A stretch of 64,000 nt of DNA from CALBPI01 sp038529355 (GTDB lineage: Bacteria > Pseudomonadota > Gammaproteobacteria > Steroidobacterales > Woeseiaceae), in assembly GCA_038529355.1 (NCBI GenBank), contig JBCBDU010000005.1, positions 61,427-125,426 on the forward strand. Reading direction: 5' to 3'. Positions 17,005-26,308 of this stretch are shown piece by piece (the stretch's first letter is position 1; every line of letters starts with the position of its first letter). Both the position numbers and the translations under genes were made by a program. Below the pieces are notes generated by a model. It made no database searches. It was not told the origin of the DNA and worked only from the letters and a program-made list of their open reading frames with translations.

Positions 17005-17790
17005 ATGCATTGCATGGTATTTGATATTGAAACAGTGCCCGACGTGGCCAGTGGCCGGCGCTTGCTCGGTTTGCCGGATTCGCTCGACGACGCCGGTGTC
17101 TATGCGGCGATGGCGAGCCAGCGTGAAGCGAAGACCGGCAGCGATTTTATGCCGTTGCACCTGCAGCGCATTGTGGCCATCTCGGTGGCGCTGCGCACAG
17201 CCGATGAATTTCGTATCTGGTCACTGGGCACGCAAGACTCCGATGAGGCGGAACTGATACGTCGCTTCTTCGACGGCATCGAGCGCTACACGCCGGATAT
17301 CGTCTCCTGGAACGGCAGCGGTTTCGATTTGCCGGTATTGCACTATCGCAGTCTCGTACACGGCATCAGCGCACCACGTTACTGGGACAATGGCGATGAC
17401 AACCGCGAGTTTCGCTTTAACAACTATCAGAACCGCTTCCATTGGCGGCACATTGATCTGATGGATGTGCTCGCCGGCTTTCAGGGGCGCGGCCGTGCGC
17501 CGCTCGACGACATTGCTGTCATGCTCGGACTGCCGGGCAAGCTGGGCATGAGCGGCGACAAGGTCTACGACGCATTCCTGGCGGGTCGTCTTGGCGATAT
17601 TCGGGATTATTGCGAGACTGATGTCGCCAACACGTACCTTGTCTATCTGCATTTCGAACGCCTGCGCGGTCGCATCGACGATGTGGGTTTGGCGAACGAG
17701 GTGCAGCGGGTGCGTCGGGCAATTGGCGAGGCGAACGGCGCGCACTGGCAGGCCTACCTGGCAGCATGGCCTGAAAAGAGCGAACACTGA
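17005..17790 (+). CDS. PolB-like 3'-5' exonuclease
   Basis: 261 residues. DEDDy-type exonuclease core: FDIETVPD near the N-terminus (first Asp and Glu), IVSWNGSGFDLPVL for motif II, and DIRDYCETDVANTYLVYL for motif III with Tyr and Asp. This matches the family annotated as predicted 3'-5' exonuclease related to the PolB exonuclease domain; biological role unknown. It starts directly after the acpS stop and its own TGA shares one base with the rlmD ATG, so it is embedded in the operon. Confidence 0.85.
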   Translation: MHCMVFDIETVPDVASGRRLLGLPDSLDDAGVYAAMASQREAKTGSDFMPLHLQRIVAISVALRTADEFRIWSLGTQDSDEAELIRRFFDGIERYTPDIVSWNGSGFDLPVLHYRSLVHGISAPRYWDNGDDNREFRFNNYQNRFHWRHIDLMDVLAGFQGRGRAPLDDIAVMLGLPGKLGMSGDKVYDAFLAGRLGDIRDYCETDVANTYLVYLHFERLRGRIDDVGLANEVQRVRRAIGEANGAHWQAYLAAWPEKSEH

Positions 17791-19148
17791 TGGGTAGAAA
17801 AGCGAGCAAGTTTCCCCGTGAGCCGGAGACCACTGGTATCCGTGCATTGACGCACGATGGCCGTGGCATCGTCGATGCCGACGGCAAGACCGTATTTGTC
17901 GACGGTGCGCTGCCCGGTGAAACGGTGTGTTGGGAGCGTGTGCGTCGCAAGCGCAACTACGATGAGGCGCGTGCGCTCGATGTCATTACGCCGAGCGACC
18001 AACGCGCTGAGCCGATCTGCGAAGTGTTCGGGCAGTGTGGTGGTTGTGTCATGCAACACTTGAATTTAGATGCACAAGTCATTGAAAAACAGAAAGTACT
18101 CTATGATTGTTTCGAGCGCACCGGCGGCGTCAACCCGACGCGTTGGTTGCCGCCGCTGGCAGGCAATGGCGCGCATTACCGGCGTCGCGCACGGCTCGGC
18201 GTGCGCTACGTCGATGGCAAACAGCGGGTGTTGATCGGCTTCCGTGAGCGCTACAAACCCTACATTACCGATATGCAGCGCTGTCCCGTGCTGGTTGAGC
18301 CGGTCAGCGATTTGATCGAACCGCTCATTGCGCTGGTCAGTCAGCTTTCGATTGTGCGCCGGTTGCCACAAATCGAGGTGTCAGTCGGTGATCTGCCTGA
18401 CGGCAAACTGGTCTCGATGATCCTGCGCGTACTCGATCCGCCGAGCGACGCCGACGCGGCGCTGCTGAGTGCTTTTTGTGACGAGCATGATGTGTGGTTC
18501 TGGTTGCAGCACGGTGGGCCTGACGATCTTGAGCCTGTGCCGCGCGCGGCCGGTGAGCCGCCGGCTTTGTATTACCGGTTGCCCGCGTACGATTTGAACA
18601 TGAACTTTGCTGCAAACGACTTTATTCAGGTCAACGCAGAAATAAACGAGCGGATGATCGAGCAGGCGATTGCGTTACTGGACGTGCGTGCCACCGATCG
18701 CGTCCTTGATCTGTACTCCGGGATTGGCAACTTCACGCTACCCATCGCGCGCACGGCGGCGCACGTACATGGTGTGGAGGGCAGTGCTGCGCTGACGCAA
18801 CGGGCGCTTGCGAATGCCGCGAGCAATGGCATTGATAACGTCAGCTTCGCGACGGTTGATTTGTCAGACGAATCTGGCTGGGCGCCGTTGCTTGCGCAAT
18901 CGTGGGATCTGGTGTTGCTCGATCCGGCACGTGCCGGGGCGGAAGTTTTTGCGGCACTCGCTGCCCGTATCGGTGCCCGACGTATCGTTTACGTATCGTG
19001 TAATCCCGGCACGTTGGCACGCGATGCTGGCGAGTTGGTGGCATCGCAGGGCTACACGCTCGAGGCTGCCGGTGTCATGAATATGTTCCCCCACACCGCA
19101 CACGTCGAATCGATCGCCTGTTTTGATCGGCTGGCGGTACAGGACTGA
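17790..19148 (+). CDS. rlmD: 23S rRNA (uracil(1939)-C(5))-methyltransferase
   Basis: 452 residues: an N-terminal TRAM domain (IRALTHDGRGIVDADGKTVF), a [4Fe-4S] cysteine cluster (CEVFGQCGGCVMQHL, with the fourth Cys in DMQRCPV) and a SAM-dependent methyltransferase domain with VLDLYSGIGNFTLP, LVLLDPARAG and the catalytic cysteine in YVSCNPGTLARD. Residues and order fit RlmD/RumA rather than TrmA, which lacks the TRAM and cluster. The ATG shares one base with the preceding stop. Confidence 0.95.
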   Translation: MGRKASKFPREPETTGIRALTHDGRGIVDADGKTVFVDGALPGETVCWERVRRKRNYDEARALDVITPSDQRAEPICEVFGQCGGCVMQHLNLDAQVIEKQKVLYDCFERTGGVNPTRWLPPLAGNGAHYRRRARLGVRYVDGKQRVLIGFRERYKPYITDMQRCPVLVEPVSDLIEPLIALVSQLSIVRRLPQIEVSVGDLPDGKLVSMILRVLDPPSDADAALLSAFCDEHDVWFWLQHGGPDDLEPVPRAAGEPPALYYRLPAYDLNMNFAANDFIQVNAEINERMIEQAIALLDVRATDRVLDLYSGIGNFTLPIARTAAHVHGVEGSAALTQRALANAASNGIDNVSFATVDLSDESGWAPLLAQSWDLVLLDPARAGAEVFAALAARIGARRIVYVSCNPGTLARDAGELVASQGYTLEAAGVMNMFPHTAHVESIACFDRLAVQD

Positions 19149-19149
19149 C

Positions 19150-20181
19150 ATGCCACTGGGCCCAGTCATGCTGGATATCGACGGTGTTGAACTAACACCG
19201 CTCGATCGAGACTTGCTGCGGCAACCGGCTGTTGGTGGCATAATTTTATTCAAAAGAAATTTTAAAAATCAATCGCAATTAATTGAATTAGTTAATGATA
19301 TAAAATCTTTGCGTAGCCCTGAATTACTGGTTGCCGTGGATCAGGAAGGTGGCCGCGTGCAGCGTTTTGACGCACCGCTGACCGTACTGCCGCCGATGGG
19401 TTGGTTTGGTCTGCTCCACGATCACGATGCGCAGGCGGCGCGTGATCTGGCGCGCGAGACTGGCTGGCTGCTCGCTGCCGAGTTGCTGCAGGCGCGTATC
19501 GACTTGTCGTTCGCACCGGTACTCGATCTGCAGCGCGGGGTCAGCTCGGTGATTGGTGACCGGGCGTTTCATCGCCGCGCGGATGTCGTTGTGACGCTGG
19601 CAACGGCAATGATGTACGGGATGCGCGAGGCAGGCATGCAGGCGGTGGGTAAACACTTCCCTGGACACGGTGCGGTGGTTGCCGATTCGCATTTGGAGTT
19701 GCCGGTCGACCGGCGGGAATATCCGCAGATTGTGGAGGACATGCAGGTGTTTGAGCGCATGGTGCTTGCCGGCATGCCGGCGCTGATGAGCGCACACGTT
19801 GTGTACTCGCAGCTCGATCCGCTGCCGGCGAGCTTCTCGGCATGGTGGCTCACGGCAGAGCTGCGCCAGCGCATTGGTTTTCATGGCGCGCTGTTCTCTG
19901 ATGACCTGTCGATGCAGGCAACACATGGATTTGGCGACATCGAGGCACGTGTTGATGCCGTATTGGCTGCCGGTACCGATATGGTGTTGATCTGCAATGA
20001 TCGGGCGAATGCGGAACGGGCGGTTAGCCATCTCAACGGGCATTTGCAGGCGCGCTCGATGGCGCGTCTTGCGCGCATGCGTGCAACACCGACGTTTGAT
20101 ACCGCCACGCTGGGCGACAACCCGCGCTGGCGAGCCGCGCGCGAGTCTTTGCAGGCGGCGCTGGATGGCAGCTTCAACTGA
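19150..20181 (+). CDS. nagZ: Beta-N-acetylhexosaminidase (peptidoglycan recycling)
   Basis: 343 residues of a GH3 cytoplasmic enzyme that removes GlcNAc from GlcNAc-anhydroMur-peptides. Family marks: VDQEGGRVQRF, DLSFAPVLDL, VGKHFPGHGAV (the mobile loop with catalytic His), and FSDDLSMQA with the nucleophile Asp. The ATG at 19150 follows the rlmD stop by one base and matches the family N-terminus; the frame is open a little further upstream. A roughly 70-base section (19241-19310) encoding IILFKRNF...DIKSL has extremely AT-rich codons, unlike anything nearby, though the residues are normal for NagZ. Confidence 0.95.
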   Translation: MPLGPVMLDIDGVELTPLDRDLLRQPAVGGIILFKRNFKNQSQLIELVNDIKSLRSPELLVAVDQEGGRVQRFDAPLTVLPPMGWFGLLHDHDAQAARDLARETGWLLAAELLQARIDLSFAPVLDLQRGVSSVIGDRAFHRRADVVVTLATAMMYGMREAGMQAVGKHFPGHGAVVADSHLELPVDRREYPQIVEDMQVFERMVLAGMPALMSAHVVYSQLDPLPASFSAWWLTAELRQRIGFHGALFSDDLSMQATHGFGDIEARVDAVLAAGTDMVLICNDRANAERAVSHLNGHLQARSMARLARMRATPTFDTATLGDNPRWRAARESLQAALDGSFN

Positions 20182-20930
20182 TGGCGGTGCCCACGCAACT
20201 GGCCATTGTCGGCGGCACGGGCATGGAGCAGTGGCCGGATGCGCAACAAACGGCGCAATATGCACCCGATACGCCGTACGGCAAAGCCTCAGCACCGGTG
20301 CAGGCGGTTACGATTGCCGGCAACGAGGTGCTGCTGCTGTCGCGGCACGGTGCCGGGCACGATGTCGCGCCGCACCTGATTAATTACCGCGCGAACATCA
20401 TGGCGCTCAAGGCACTGGGCGCCACGCATATCGTTGCGCTCAATGCTGTGGGCATCATAGGCACCGAGGCGCCGCCAGGTGGCCTGCTGTTGCCGGACCA
20501 GTTGATTGACTACACCTGGGGTCGCGCAAGCACGTTTTTCGACGGTACCGACGAGCCGCTGCAACACACCGCGTTCAACACACCCTACGATGCACAGCTT
20601 CGATCCAGCCTGCTGGATGCCGCAGCGCGCGGCCGTATTGCATTGTACGATGGTGGCACCTACGCGGCGACGCAAGGTCCGCGGCTCGAGACTAACGCGG
20701 AAGTGGATCGATTGGAGCGTGACGGCGCAAGCGTCATCGGCATGACCGGTATGCCCGAGGCAGTGTTGGCCGCCGAAGCAGGTTTGGCGTATGCCTCAGT
20801 CGCCCTCATCGTCAATCGTGCGGCAGGTCGCGGATCGCCGGATATCCACGCAGAATACCGGGCGCATATGCAGGCTGCGCGCGATGCCTCTGTGGCTTTG
20901 ATCACGATTTTGTGCCGCGACGGCGTCTGA
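20181..20930 (+). CDS. S-methyl-5'-thioinosine / purine nucleoside phosphorylase (MTAP family)
   Basis: 249 residues with the type II nucleoside phosphorylase layout: LAIVGGTGME, SRHGAGHDVAPHLINYRANI (phosphate site), GTYAATQGPRLET and VIGMTGMPEAVLAAEAGLAYAS. It shares one base with the nagZ stop; the nagZ-next-to-phosphorylase arrangement is the one in Pseudomonas, where the enzyme prefers methylthioinosine. The base-specificity segment reads VNRAAG, not the SDYDC typical of adenine-specific MTAP, which supports 6-oxopurine substrates. Substrate choice remains inference. Confidence 0.86.
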   Translation: MAVPTQLAIVGGTGMEQWPDAQQTAQYAPDTPYGKASAPVQAVTIAGNEVLLLSRHGAGHDVAPHLINYRANIMALKALGATHIVALNAVGIIGTEAPPGGLLLPDQLIDYTWGRASTFFDGTDEPLQHTAFNTPYDAQLRSSLLDAAARGRIALYDGGTYAATQGPRLETNAEVDRLERDGASVIGMTGMPEAVLAAEAGLAYASVALIVNRAAGRGSPDIHAEYRAHMQAARDASVALITILCRDGV

Positions 20931-20951
20931 CGCTCAGCAATGTGTACCAGT

Positions 20952-21009
20952 CCCTGTTTTTACAGGGCACCTACTGCTAAAAAGAGTTCGTTATGTCACA
21001 CAACGAACT
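20952..21009. promoter_or_regulatory. Two small inverted repeats after the phosphorylase gene
   Basis: CCCTGT/ACAGGG (20952-20957 and 20962-20967, loop TTTT) and AGTTCGTT/AACGAACT (20985-20992 and 21002-21009, nine-base loop), the latter followed by GATTTTCC. Either could end transcription from the upstream operon or form a leader structure for the PAS-GGDEF gene at 21025; neither has a long T run. Confidence 0.4.
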
Positions 21010-21024
21010 GATTTTCCGATCATT

Positions 21025-21942
21025 ATGAGTCGAACGCCTGCGAAACAGCTCCTCGTGCAGCTACTCAGTGGTGTCCGTGAGCCGGTGCTGGTCATTGACA
21101 CGTCAATCGCTGGTTGGCGTGTGAAGTACTTCAATCCGGCCTTGCAACGCTTTGTCGGGCTCCCCAGTGGTGATATTTCAGGCCAGTCGGGCGAGAAACT
21201 GTTGTTCCGGTTGGCCGGTACTGCTGGCGTCAGTGCGCTGCGCGAGTGCGACGGCAATCGGCCGCTGGTGGATTTTGCCAGCCAATTCCTGAGCAGCGAT
21301 GGACCGGATCGAGACATCAATGGGCGCATTGTCACGCTGAATGGATACCCCGCGTTGCGGGCAGTCTATTTGACTGAGACGGCGGTGCACGCCAACGACG
21401 AGCTGGTACCCAACTCAAGTGGTGCGTTTCGTTCGCTGATTAATGACAACGTGACGGTGTTCCTGAATCGTGAGCCGTGGCTTGAGGCATTGAATCGTGA
21501 CACTGCCATCGCCGCGCGTGAGCAGGCCTGGCTTGCTGTGATTGTTTTCCGTGTCGAGGATTACGACAGCTATATCGATACGTTTGGCCAGCACGCCGGT
21601 GACTCGGCGCTTAAGCGAATCGCGCACAGTCTGCGTCGACGCCTGAAGCGCGCCGGCGATACGGCAGGTCGCATTGCCGACGATGAAATGGCGATTCTGG
21701 TGCATGGCTCGATGGCGCCGGCGGCGCGCCAGTTTGCCAACAGCATCGCCGAAGATGTGCGCGCGCTAGCGATTCACCATCCGAAGTCATCAACAGGCAG
21801 ACACCTGACCGTCAAGCCCGGCGTGTGTGCATTGGTGCCGGCTGACATTAGTGATGCGCAGCGTCTGTTGCAGCGTGCGCGCGAGCTAACGGAAGTGCGT
21901 CAGCAGTCTATGCCGATTCCGGCTACTCTGACGGCTCACTAG
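21025..21942 (+). CDS. PAS domain plus degenerate GGDEF domain protein
   Basis: 305 residues, no transmembrane segment seen. Residues about 8-125 resemble a PAS domain (REPVLVIDTSIAGWRVKYFNPALQRFVG). Residues about 150-300 follow the GGDEF fold: LNRDTAIAAREQAWLAVIVFRVEDYDSYIDTFGQHAGDSAL is the usual 'L..al.ra.r...laVi..diDhFK..Nd..GH..GD..L' stretch. The catalytic signature R-Y-G-G-D-E-F is replaced by R216-I-A-D-D-E-M222, so both glycines are lost and cyclase activity is unlikely; the metal Asp region is also altered (FRVEDYD). It may be a c-di-GMP- or ligand-sensing scaffold. The gene stands alone on this strand, convergent with csiV. Confidence 0.75.
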   Translation: MSRTPAKQLLVQLLSGVREPVLVIDTSIAGWRVKYFNPALQRFVGLPSGDISGQSGEKLLFRLAGTAGVSALRECDGNRPLVDFASQFLSSDGPDRDINGRIVTLNGYPALRAVYLTETAVHANDELVPNSSGAFRSLINDNVTVFLNREPWLEALNRDTAIAAREQAWLAVIVFRVEDYDSYIDTFGQHAGDSALKRIAHSLRRRLKRAGDTAGRIADDEMAILVHGSMAPAARQFANSIAEDVRALAIHHPKSSTGRHLTVKPGVCALVPADISDAQRLLQRARELTEVRQQSMPIPATLTAH

Positions 21943-22651
21943 CTGCCGGCTGATCTGTGCGGCTGATCAGCGTAAGCGCACCAAAGCGTGGATGATCGTA
22001 AAAATTGAGTTCGCCGCTGCGTGTTTTGCGGCGCTCATTCAATGAGAACACGATGCTGTCCAGTCCGCTGCTGACCGCACGGTTGCCTGCAAGCTGCAAA
22101 TCAAGCGTCAGGTGCAGAAATCGCGAAACATACACGGACGCCTTACCCTCCAAATTGCTTGGTAAGCGTGCAACGCGTGCAAGATCCAGCGTGGTTTCGT
22201 TGTTGCGATCAAAAACGGGCTGGCGCCATCCGGCATGGGCAATGGGGCGGAAATCACGGCTATTGCGCAGTCGCGCGTAGGTATCGCTCAGACGCAGGTT
22301 GTCGCTGGCAATCGGCTCGAACTGCAGGGATTTGCGTGGTTGCGAAAGTGCTGGCACCGGTTCGTCATCGGTAGTCTGCGCGCTGTCTTGCGCGCCGGTG
22401 CCGGCGAGCATTGCCGCGACAGTGTCCGGCAACGTGCGCGCGACTGCATCGCGACCGGTATCAATGTAGCGCCAGTCCTCGCGCGCGCCACGCACGCCTT
22501 CCACGTATTCAAACACGATCACTTCAATGTCGAAAACCGGATCCGGCTCGGTCAGCGCTACGTCGACGTCGTCTTGCGCAAGCGCTGGCGCGATGATCAA
22601 GGCGGCTACTGCAAAGCCGGCCAGTGCAATAGATCGAAATTCGGTACTCAT
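21923..22651 (-). CDS. CsiV-family exported protein
   Basis: 242 residues with a signal peptide (IALAGFAVAALIIAPALAQ). The core begins FDIEVIVFEY and ends VSRFLHLTLDLQL, GELNFYDHPRFGALTLISR, the pattern of the family annotated as peptidoglycan-binding protein CsiV. It is read after mfd (47-base gap), matching Pseudomonas, where the mfd neighbour is of the same family. The frame is open upstream, but ATG at 22651 starts the signal peptide. Its 3' end overlaps the convergent PAS-GGDEF gene by 20 bases. Confidence 0.78.
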   Translation of the reverse strand: MSTEFRSIALAGFAVAALIIAPALAQDDVDVALTEPDPVFDIEVIVFEYVEGVRGAREDWRYIDTGRDAVARTLPDTVAAMLAGTGAQDSAQTTDDEPVPALSQPRKSLQFEPIASDNLRLSDTYARLRNSRDFRPIAHAGWRQPVFDRNNETTLDLARVARLPSNLEGKASVYVSRFLHLTLDLQLAGNRAVSSGLDSIVFSLNERRKTRSGELNFYDHPRFGALTLISRTDQPAASEPSE

Positions 22652-22697
22652 AGCAGAATGGTGGCCTGTTGCGGAGGGTTTTTGCAAGCGCTGCGAC

Positions 22698-25600
22698 CTA
22701 TCTGGCCACTTTCGGGCGCAATAGATCCAGCAGCGCGGCAAGCGCGTCGGCGCGACTGTTGCCGTCGGGCAAATCTGCCTTGAAGCTCAGACGGTCGGCG
22801 TCCGGCAAGGTGTACACCTGAGGCTGTTTTTGCACCATCGTGACCAGCGTCAACGGGTCGACACTGGTGTTGCCGGCAAAGCGCAAATAGCCGCCTTTGG
22901 CACTGACATCAATCTTGGCGACGCCAAGCGCGCTGGCGGACAACTTCAGCGCGCTGATGCGCAGCAACAGTTTGGCGGGCTCCGGCAGCAACCCGAACCG
23001 GTCAATCAGCTCGACCTGCAGCTCGCGCAATGCAGCATCATCGGCGCAACTGGCGATTCGTTTGTACAGGATCAACCGCAGATGCACATCGGCCACGTAG
23101 TCTTCGGGCAGCAGGGCAGGCTCGTGCAAGTTGATTTCAACGCCCGCATTCAGCGGCTGATCATACTCGGGTTCCTTGCCTTCGCGCAGCGACTGTACTG
23201 CGGCGCTCAACAGTTCCGAGTACATCGAAAACCCAATCTCCTGAATCTGCCCACTTTGGCCGTCACCGAGCAGTTCACCTGCGCCGCGAATCTCCAGATC
23301 ATGGCTGGCCAGTGCGAACCCGGCACCAAGATCCTCCAGCGACTCGATGGCTTCGAGACGTTTGACCGCATCGGGTGTCATGACACTGCGCGGCGGTGTC
23401 AGTAAGTAGGCGTAGGCACGGTGATGTGAACGACCCACGCGACCGCGCAGCTGGTGCAACTGTGCCAGTCCGAATTTGTCGGCGCGATTGATGACGATCG
23501 TGTTGGCGCTGGGTACGTCGATGCCGCTCTCGACAATCGTCGTGCAGACGAACACATTAAAGTTTCGATGGTAAAAATCAAACATCACCTGTTCGAGTTC
23601 ACGCTCGGACATTTGTCCGTGCCCGATGCCGATCGTGGCCTCCGGTACCAACTGCTTGAGCTCGGCGGCGACACGCTCGATATCGTCGACGCGGTTGTGT
23701 ACGAAATAGACCTGGCCGCCGCGTTTGATTTCACGCAGGCAGGCTTCCCGGATCAAGCCGTCGTTCCAACGACTGATAAACGTCTTGACGGACAATCGAT
23801 CGGCGGGTGGTGTTGTGATTAACGATAGTTCGCGTAGACCACCCAGCGCCATATTCAATGTGCGCGGAATCGGTGTTGCGGTCAGCGTAAGCACGTCAAT
23901 TTCCGCTCGCAGCGACTTCAAGGCTTCCTTGTGGCGCACTCCGAAGCGATGTTCCTCGTCGATGATGACAAGGCCGGCGGCTTTGAAGTCTTTGGTGTGA
24001 CTGATGATCTTGTGCGTGCCGATCACGATATCGACCGTGCCGTCGCGCATGCCGTCGACGGCTGTATCGACGGCTTTTTTGGATCGGAATCGCGAGAGCA
24101 GCTCAATGCGTACCGGCCAGTCGGCGAAGCGGTCCTGGAACGTCTGGAAGTGTTGCTGTGCGAGCAGGGTCGTGGGCACCAGCACAGCCACCTGGCGATT
24201 GTTCTGCACGGCAATAAATGCCGCGCGCAATGCAACTTCGGTTTTACCAAAGCCGACGTCTCCGCACACGACCCGATCCATCGGCGTGGATGCGCGCATG
24301 TCTTGCATGATGCTGTCAATGGTGGTGGCCTGATCGTCGGTCAGGTCAAACGGAAAGTCGGCTTCGAATTGCCGGTACTCGAGCGCCGGCGTCTTGAAGC
24401 TGAATCCTTTGCGCGCTGCCCGCCGTGCGTAGACGTCGAGCAATTCTGCCGCGACATCGCGTGCTTTTTCTGCGGCCTTGCGGCGCGCTTTTTGCCACTG
24501 GTCGGTGCCGAGGCGATGCAGCGGTGCCTTGTCGGGCGATGCCCCGGCGTAGCGGGAAATCAGTTGCAGGCTGTGCACCGGTACATACAGTTTGTCGCCG
24601 CCGGCGTACTCGAGCGTTAGAAATTCATTGCTGACATCACCGACGGTCAACGTTTGCAGGCCGAGGTAGCGACCCACGCCATACGCCTCATGCACGACCG
24701 GCGCGCCGATTGACAGATCGCTTAGCTGGCGAATCACATTTTCGGGATCGCTGCGCCCGCGCCGACGTCTGCTACGCGGCCGCACGCGTTGTCCGAATAC
24801 AGCCTGTTCGCTGACGATAGCCAGCTGCTGAGCGCCAACCAGCATGCCGGTAGCAATCGGTCCGACGGTGATCGCCAAAGGTGCATCGTTGTCCGCAAAC
24901 GCTTGCCAACTCTCGACGCGAAGCGGATGCAGCTGATGTGACTGACACAGCTCTGCCAGCGCTTCGCGTCTGCCGTTGCTTTCGGCGACGAGCAAAGTGC
25001 GCTGAGTTGCGCGTTGTTTCAGGAAACTGATGAAGCTTGCAGCGGCATCATCGCGTTTTGCGTCGATCGCCATTGGCGGTAAGGGCTGGGTGGGCAACGA
25101 TTGCGCATCCAGCGGTTTTTCGCGACTGACGGTCATCGACCGGTGGTGTGCGCTGGCGTGCCGCCAGTCATCTGGCGATACGAACGCTTGTTCCGGGCGC
25201 AGCAAGGGCCTGTCTTCAGCCAGCTTCAGTACGTCATAGCGATCCTGAACGTCTTGCCACGCTTGTGCCATCAACGCATCAAAATCGCCGCTGTGAGTGA
25301 TCAGCGCAGACTGCGGCAGATAGTCCAGCAGACTGCTGGTGCTATCGAAAAACAGTGGCAGGTAATACTCAATGCCGCCGTGCGCAATGCCTTGTGAAAC
25401 GTCACGATAAACGGATGCTTGTTGCGCTTCACCGGCAAACACTTCGCGGTAACGCTGGCGAAAGTGGCGCACTGCGTCGGCGTCCAGCGGCACTTCTCGC
25501 GCGGGCAAGATATCAACGCGCTCAATAACTGCCCCGGACATCTGCGTGTCAGGATCGAACCGCCGCAAGCTATCAATGTCGGTGTCGAACAGATCGATAC

Positions 25601-26165
25601 GCAACGGTAGCTCGCTGCCCATCGGGAACAGATCCAACAGCGAGCCACGCACGGCAAATTCGCCGTGCTCGCTGACTTCCGGGACACGCAGATAACCGTT
25701 GTCAGTGAGCGTGCGGATGAAGGTGTCGATGTCCAGTGCCTGGCCGGTTTGCAGAGACAGCGAATGGGCATCTACATAGCCTTTCGGTGGCAGTCTGTGC
25801 AGCAGGCAGTTCGGTGCAAGGATCAATAAGCCGCGATCGATGTGCGGCAGCGTTGCCAGCACGCGCAACCGCTGCGACACAATGTCCTGGTGCGGCGAGA
25901 AACTGTCATAGGGCAGGGTCTCCCAATCGGGAAAATGCAGCACGGGTACGTCGTCGCCGGCAAAAAACCGTGCCTCTGCTTCAAGCCGATCGGCCTCCTG
26001 CTGATTGTCGGCGATGTGCAGGACCGGATTCGGTAGATGTCGAGCGAGACGCGCGAGCAGCAGTGCATCGCTGGCGCCGGCTAGCCCACCAACCTGCCGC
26101 GGCAATTGAGTGTTCGACAAAGGCGCATCGCTGCCCGACAGCGACAACAAGGAGGATAAACTCAT
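22698..26165 (-). CDS. mfd: Transcription-repair coupling factor
   Basis: 1155 residues, normal length. N-terminal UvrB-homology region (HFPDWETLPYDSFSPHQDIVSQRL), RNA polymerase interaction domain after the VHEAYGVGRYLGL block, then a RecG-like translocase: Walker A CGDVGFGKTEVALRAA, IIDEEHRFGVRHKE, LTATPIPRTLNMAL, and the TRG-type motif region with LHQLRGRVGRSHHRAYAYLL. The C-terminal autoinhibitory domain is present. It removes stalled RNA polymerase and recruits UvrA. The ATG at 26165 has a GGAGGA site upstream. Confidence 0.97.
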   Translation of the reverse strand: MSLSSLLSLSGSDAPLSNTQLPRQVGGLAGASDALLLARLARHLPNPVLHIADNQQEADRLEAEARFFAGDDVPVLHFPDWETLPYDSFSPHQDIVSQRLRVLATLPHIDRGLLILAPNCLLHRLPPKGYVDAHSLSLQTGQALDIDTFIRTLTDNGYLRVPEVSEHGEFAVRGSLLDLFPMGSELPLRIDLFDTDIDSLRRFDPDTQMSGAVIERVDILPAREVPLDADAVRHFRQRYREVFAGEAQQASVYRDVSQGIAHGGIEYYLPLFFDSTSSLLDYLPQSALITHSGDFDALMAQAWQDVQDRYDVLKLAEDRPLLRPEQAFVSPDDWRHASAHHRSMTVSREKPLDAQSLPTQPLPPMAIDAKRDDAAASFISFLKQRATQRTLLVAESNGRREALAELCQSHQLHPLRVESWQAFADNDAPLAITVGPIATGMLVGAQQLAIVSEQAVFGQRVRPRSRRRRGRSDPENVIRQLSDLSIGAPVVHEAYGVGRYLGLQTLTVGDVSNEFLTLEYAGGDKLYVPVHSLQLISRYAGASPDKAPLHRLGTDQWQKARRKAAEKARDVAAELLDVYARRAARKGFSFKTPALEYRQFEADFPFDLTDDQATTIDSIMQDMRASTPMDRVVCGDVGFGKTEVALRAAFIAVQNNRQVAVLVPTTLLAQQHFQTFQDRFADWPVRIELLSRFRSKKAVDTAVDGMRDGTVDIVIGTHKIISHTKDFKAAGLVIIDEEHRFGVRHKEALKSLRAEIDVLTLTATPIPRTLNMALGGLRELSLITTPPADRLSVKTFISRWNDGLIREACLREIKRGGQVYFVHNRVDDIERVAAELKQLVPEATIGIGHGQMSERELEQVMFDFYHRNFNVFVCTTIVESGIDVPSANTIVINRADKFGLAQLHQLRGRVGRSHHRAYAYLLTPPRSVMTPDAVKRLEAIESLEDLGAGFALASHDLEIRGAGELLGDGQSGQIQEIGFSMYSELLSAAVQSLREGKEPEYDQPLNAGVEINLHEPALLPEDYVADVHLRLILYKRIASCADDAALRELQVELIDRFGLLPEPAKLLLRISALKLSASALGVAKIDVSAKGGYLRFAGNTSVDPLTLVTMVQKQPQVYTLPDADRLSFKADLPDGNSRADALAALLDLLRPKVAR

Positions 26166-26237
26166 GAACAGGTATTCGTCTTTAGAGCCGTTGCGGCAGC
26201 GCCGCCAGGCAAGGCTGAAGCTTCACAATACGCGGAC

Positions 26238-26263
26238 AAAAAAACGCCCGCGGTCAGCGGGCG
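26238..26263 (-). terminator. Rho-independent terminator after the SmpA-like gene
   Basis: Stem CGCCCGC/GCGGGCG (26245-26251 and 26257-26263) with a five-base loop; on the minus strand it is followed by seven T (A run at 26238-26244). It closes the upstream minus-strand gene ending at 26309, separating it from mfd. Confidence 0.85.
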
Positions 26264-26308
26264 AAGTATACATGAGTTGGCGCGCGCCCGGTTTGGGGCG
26301 CCGGTCGA

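Noticed and set aside
19324..20295. Antisense open frame of 323 codons opposite nagZ
   Set aside because: Shadow frame; nagZ and the phosphorylase explain both strands.
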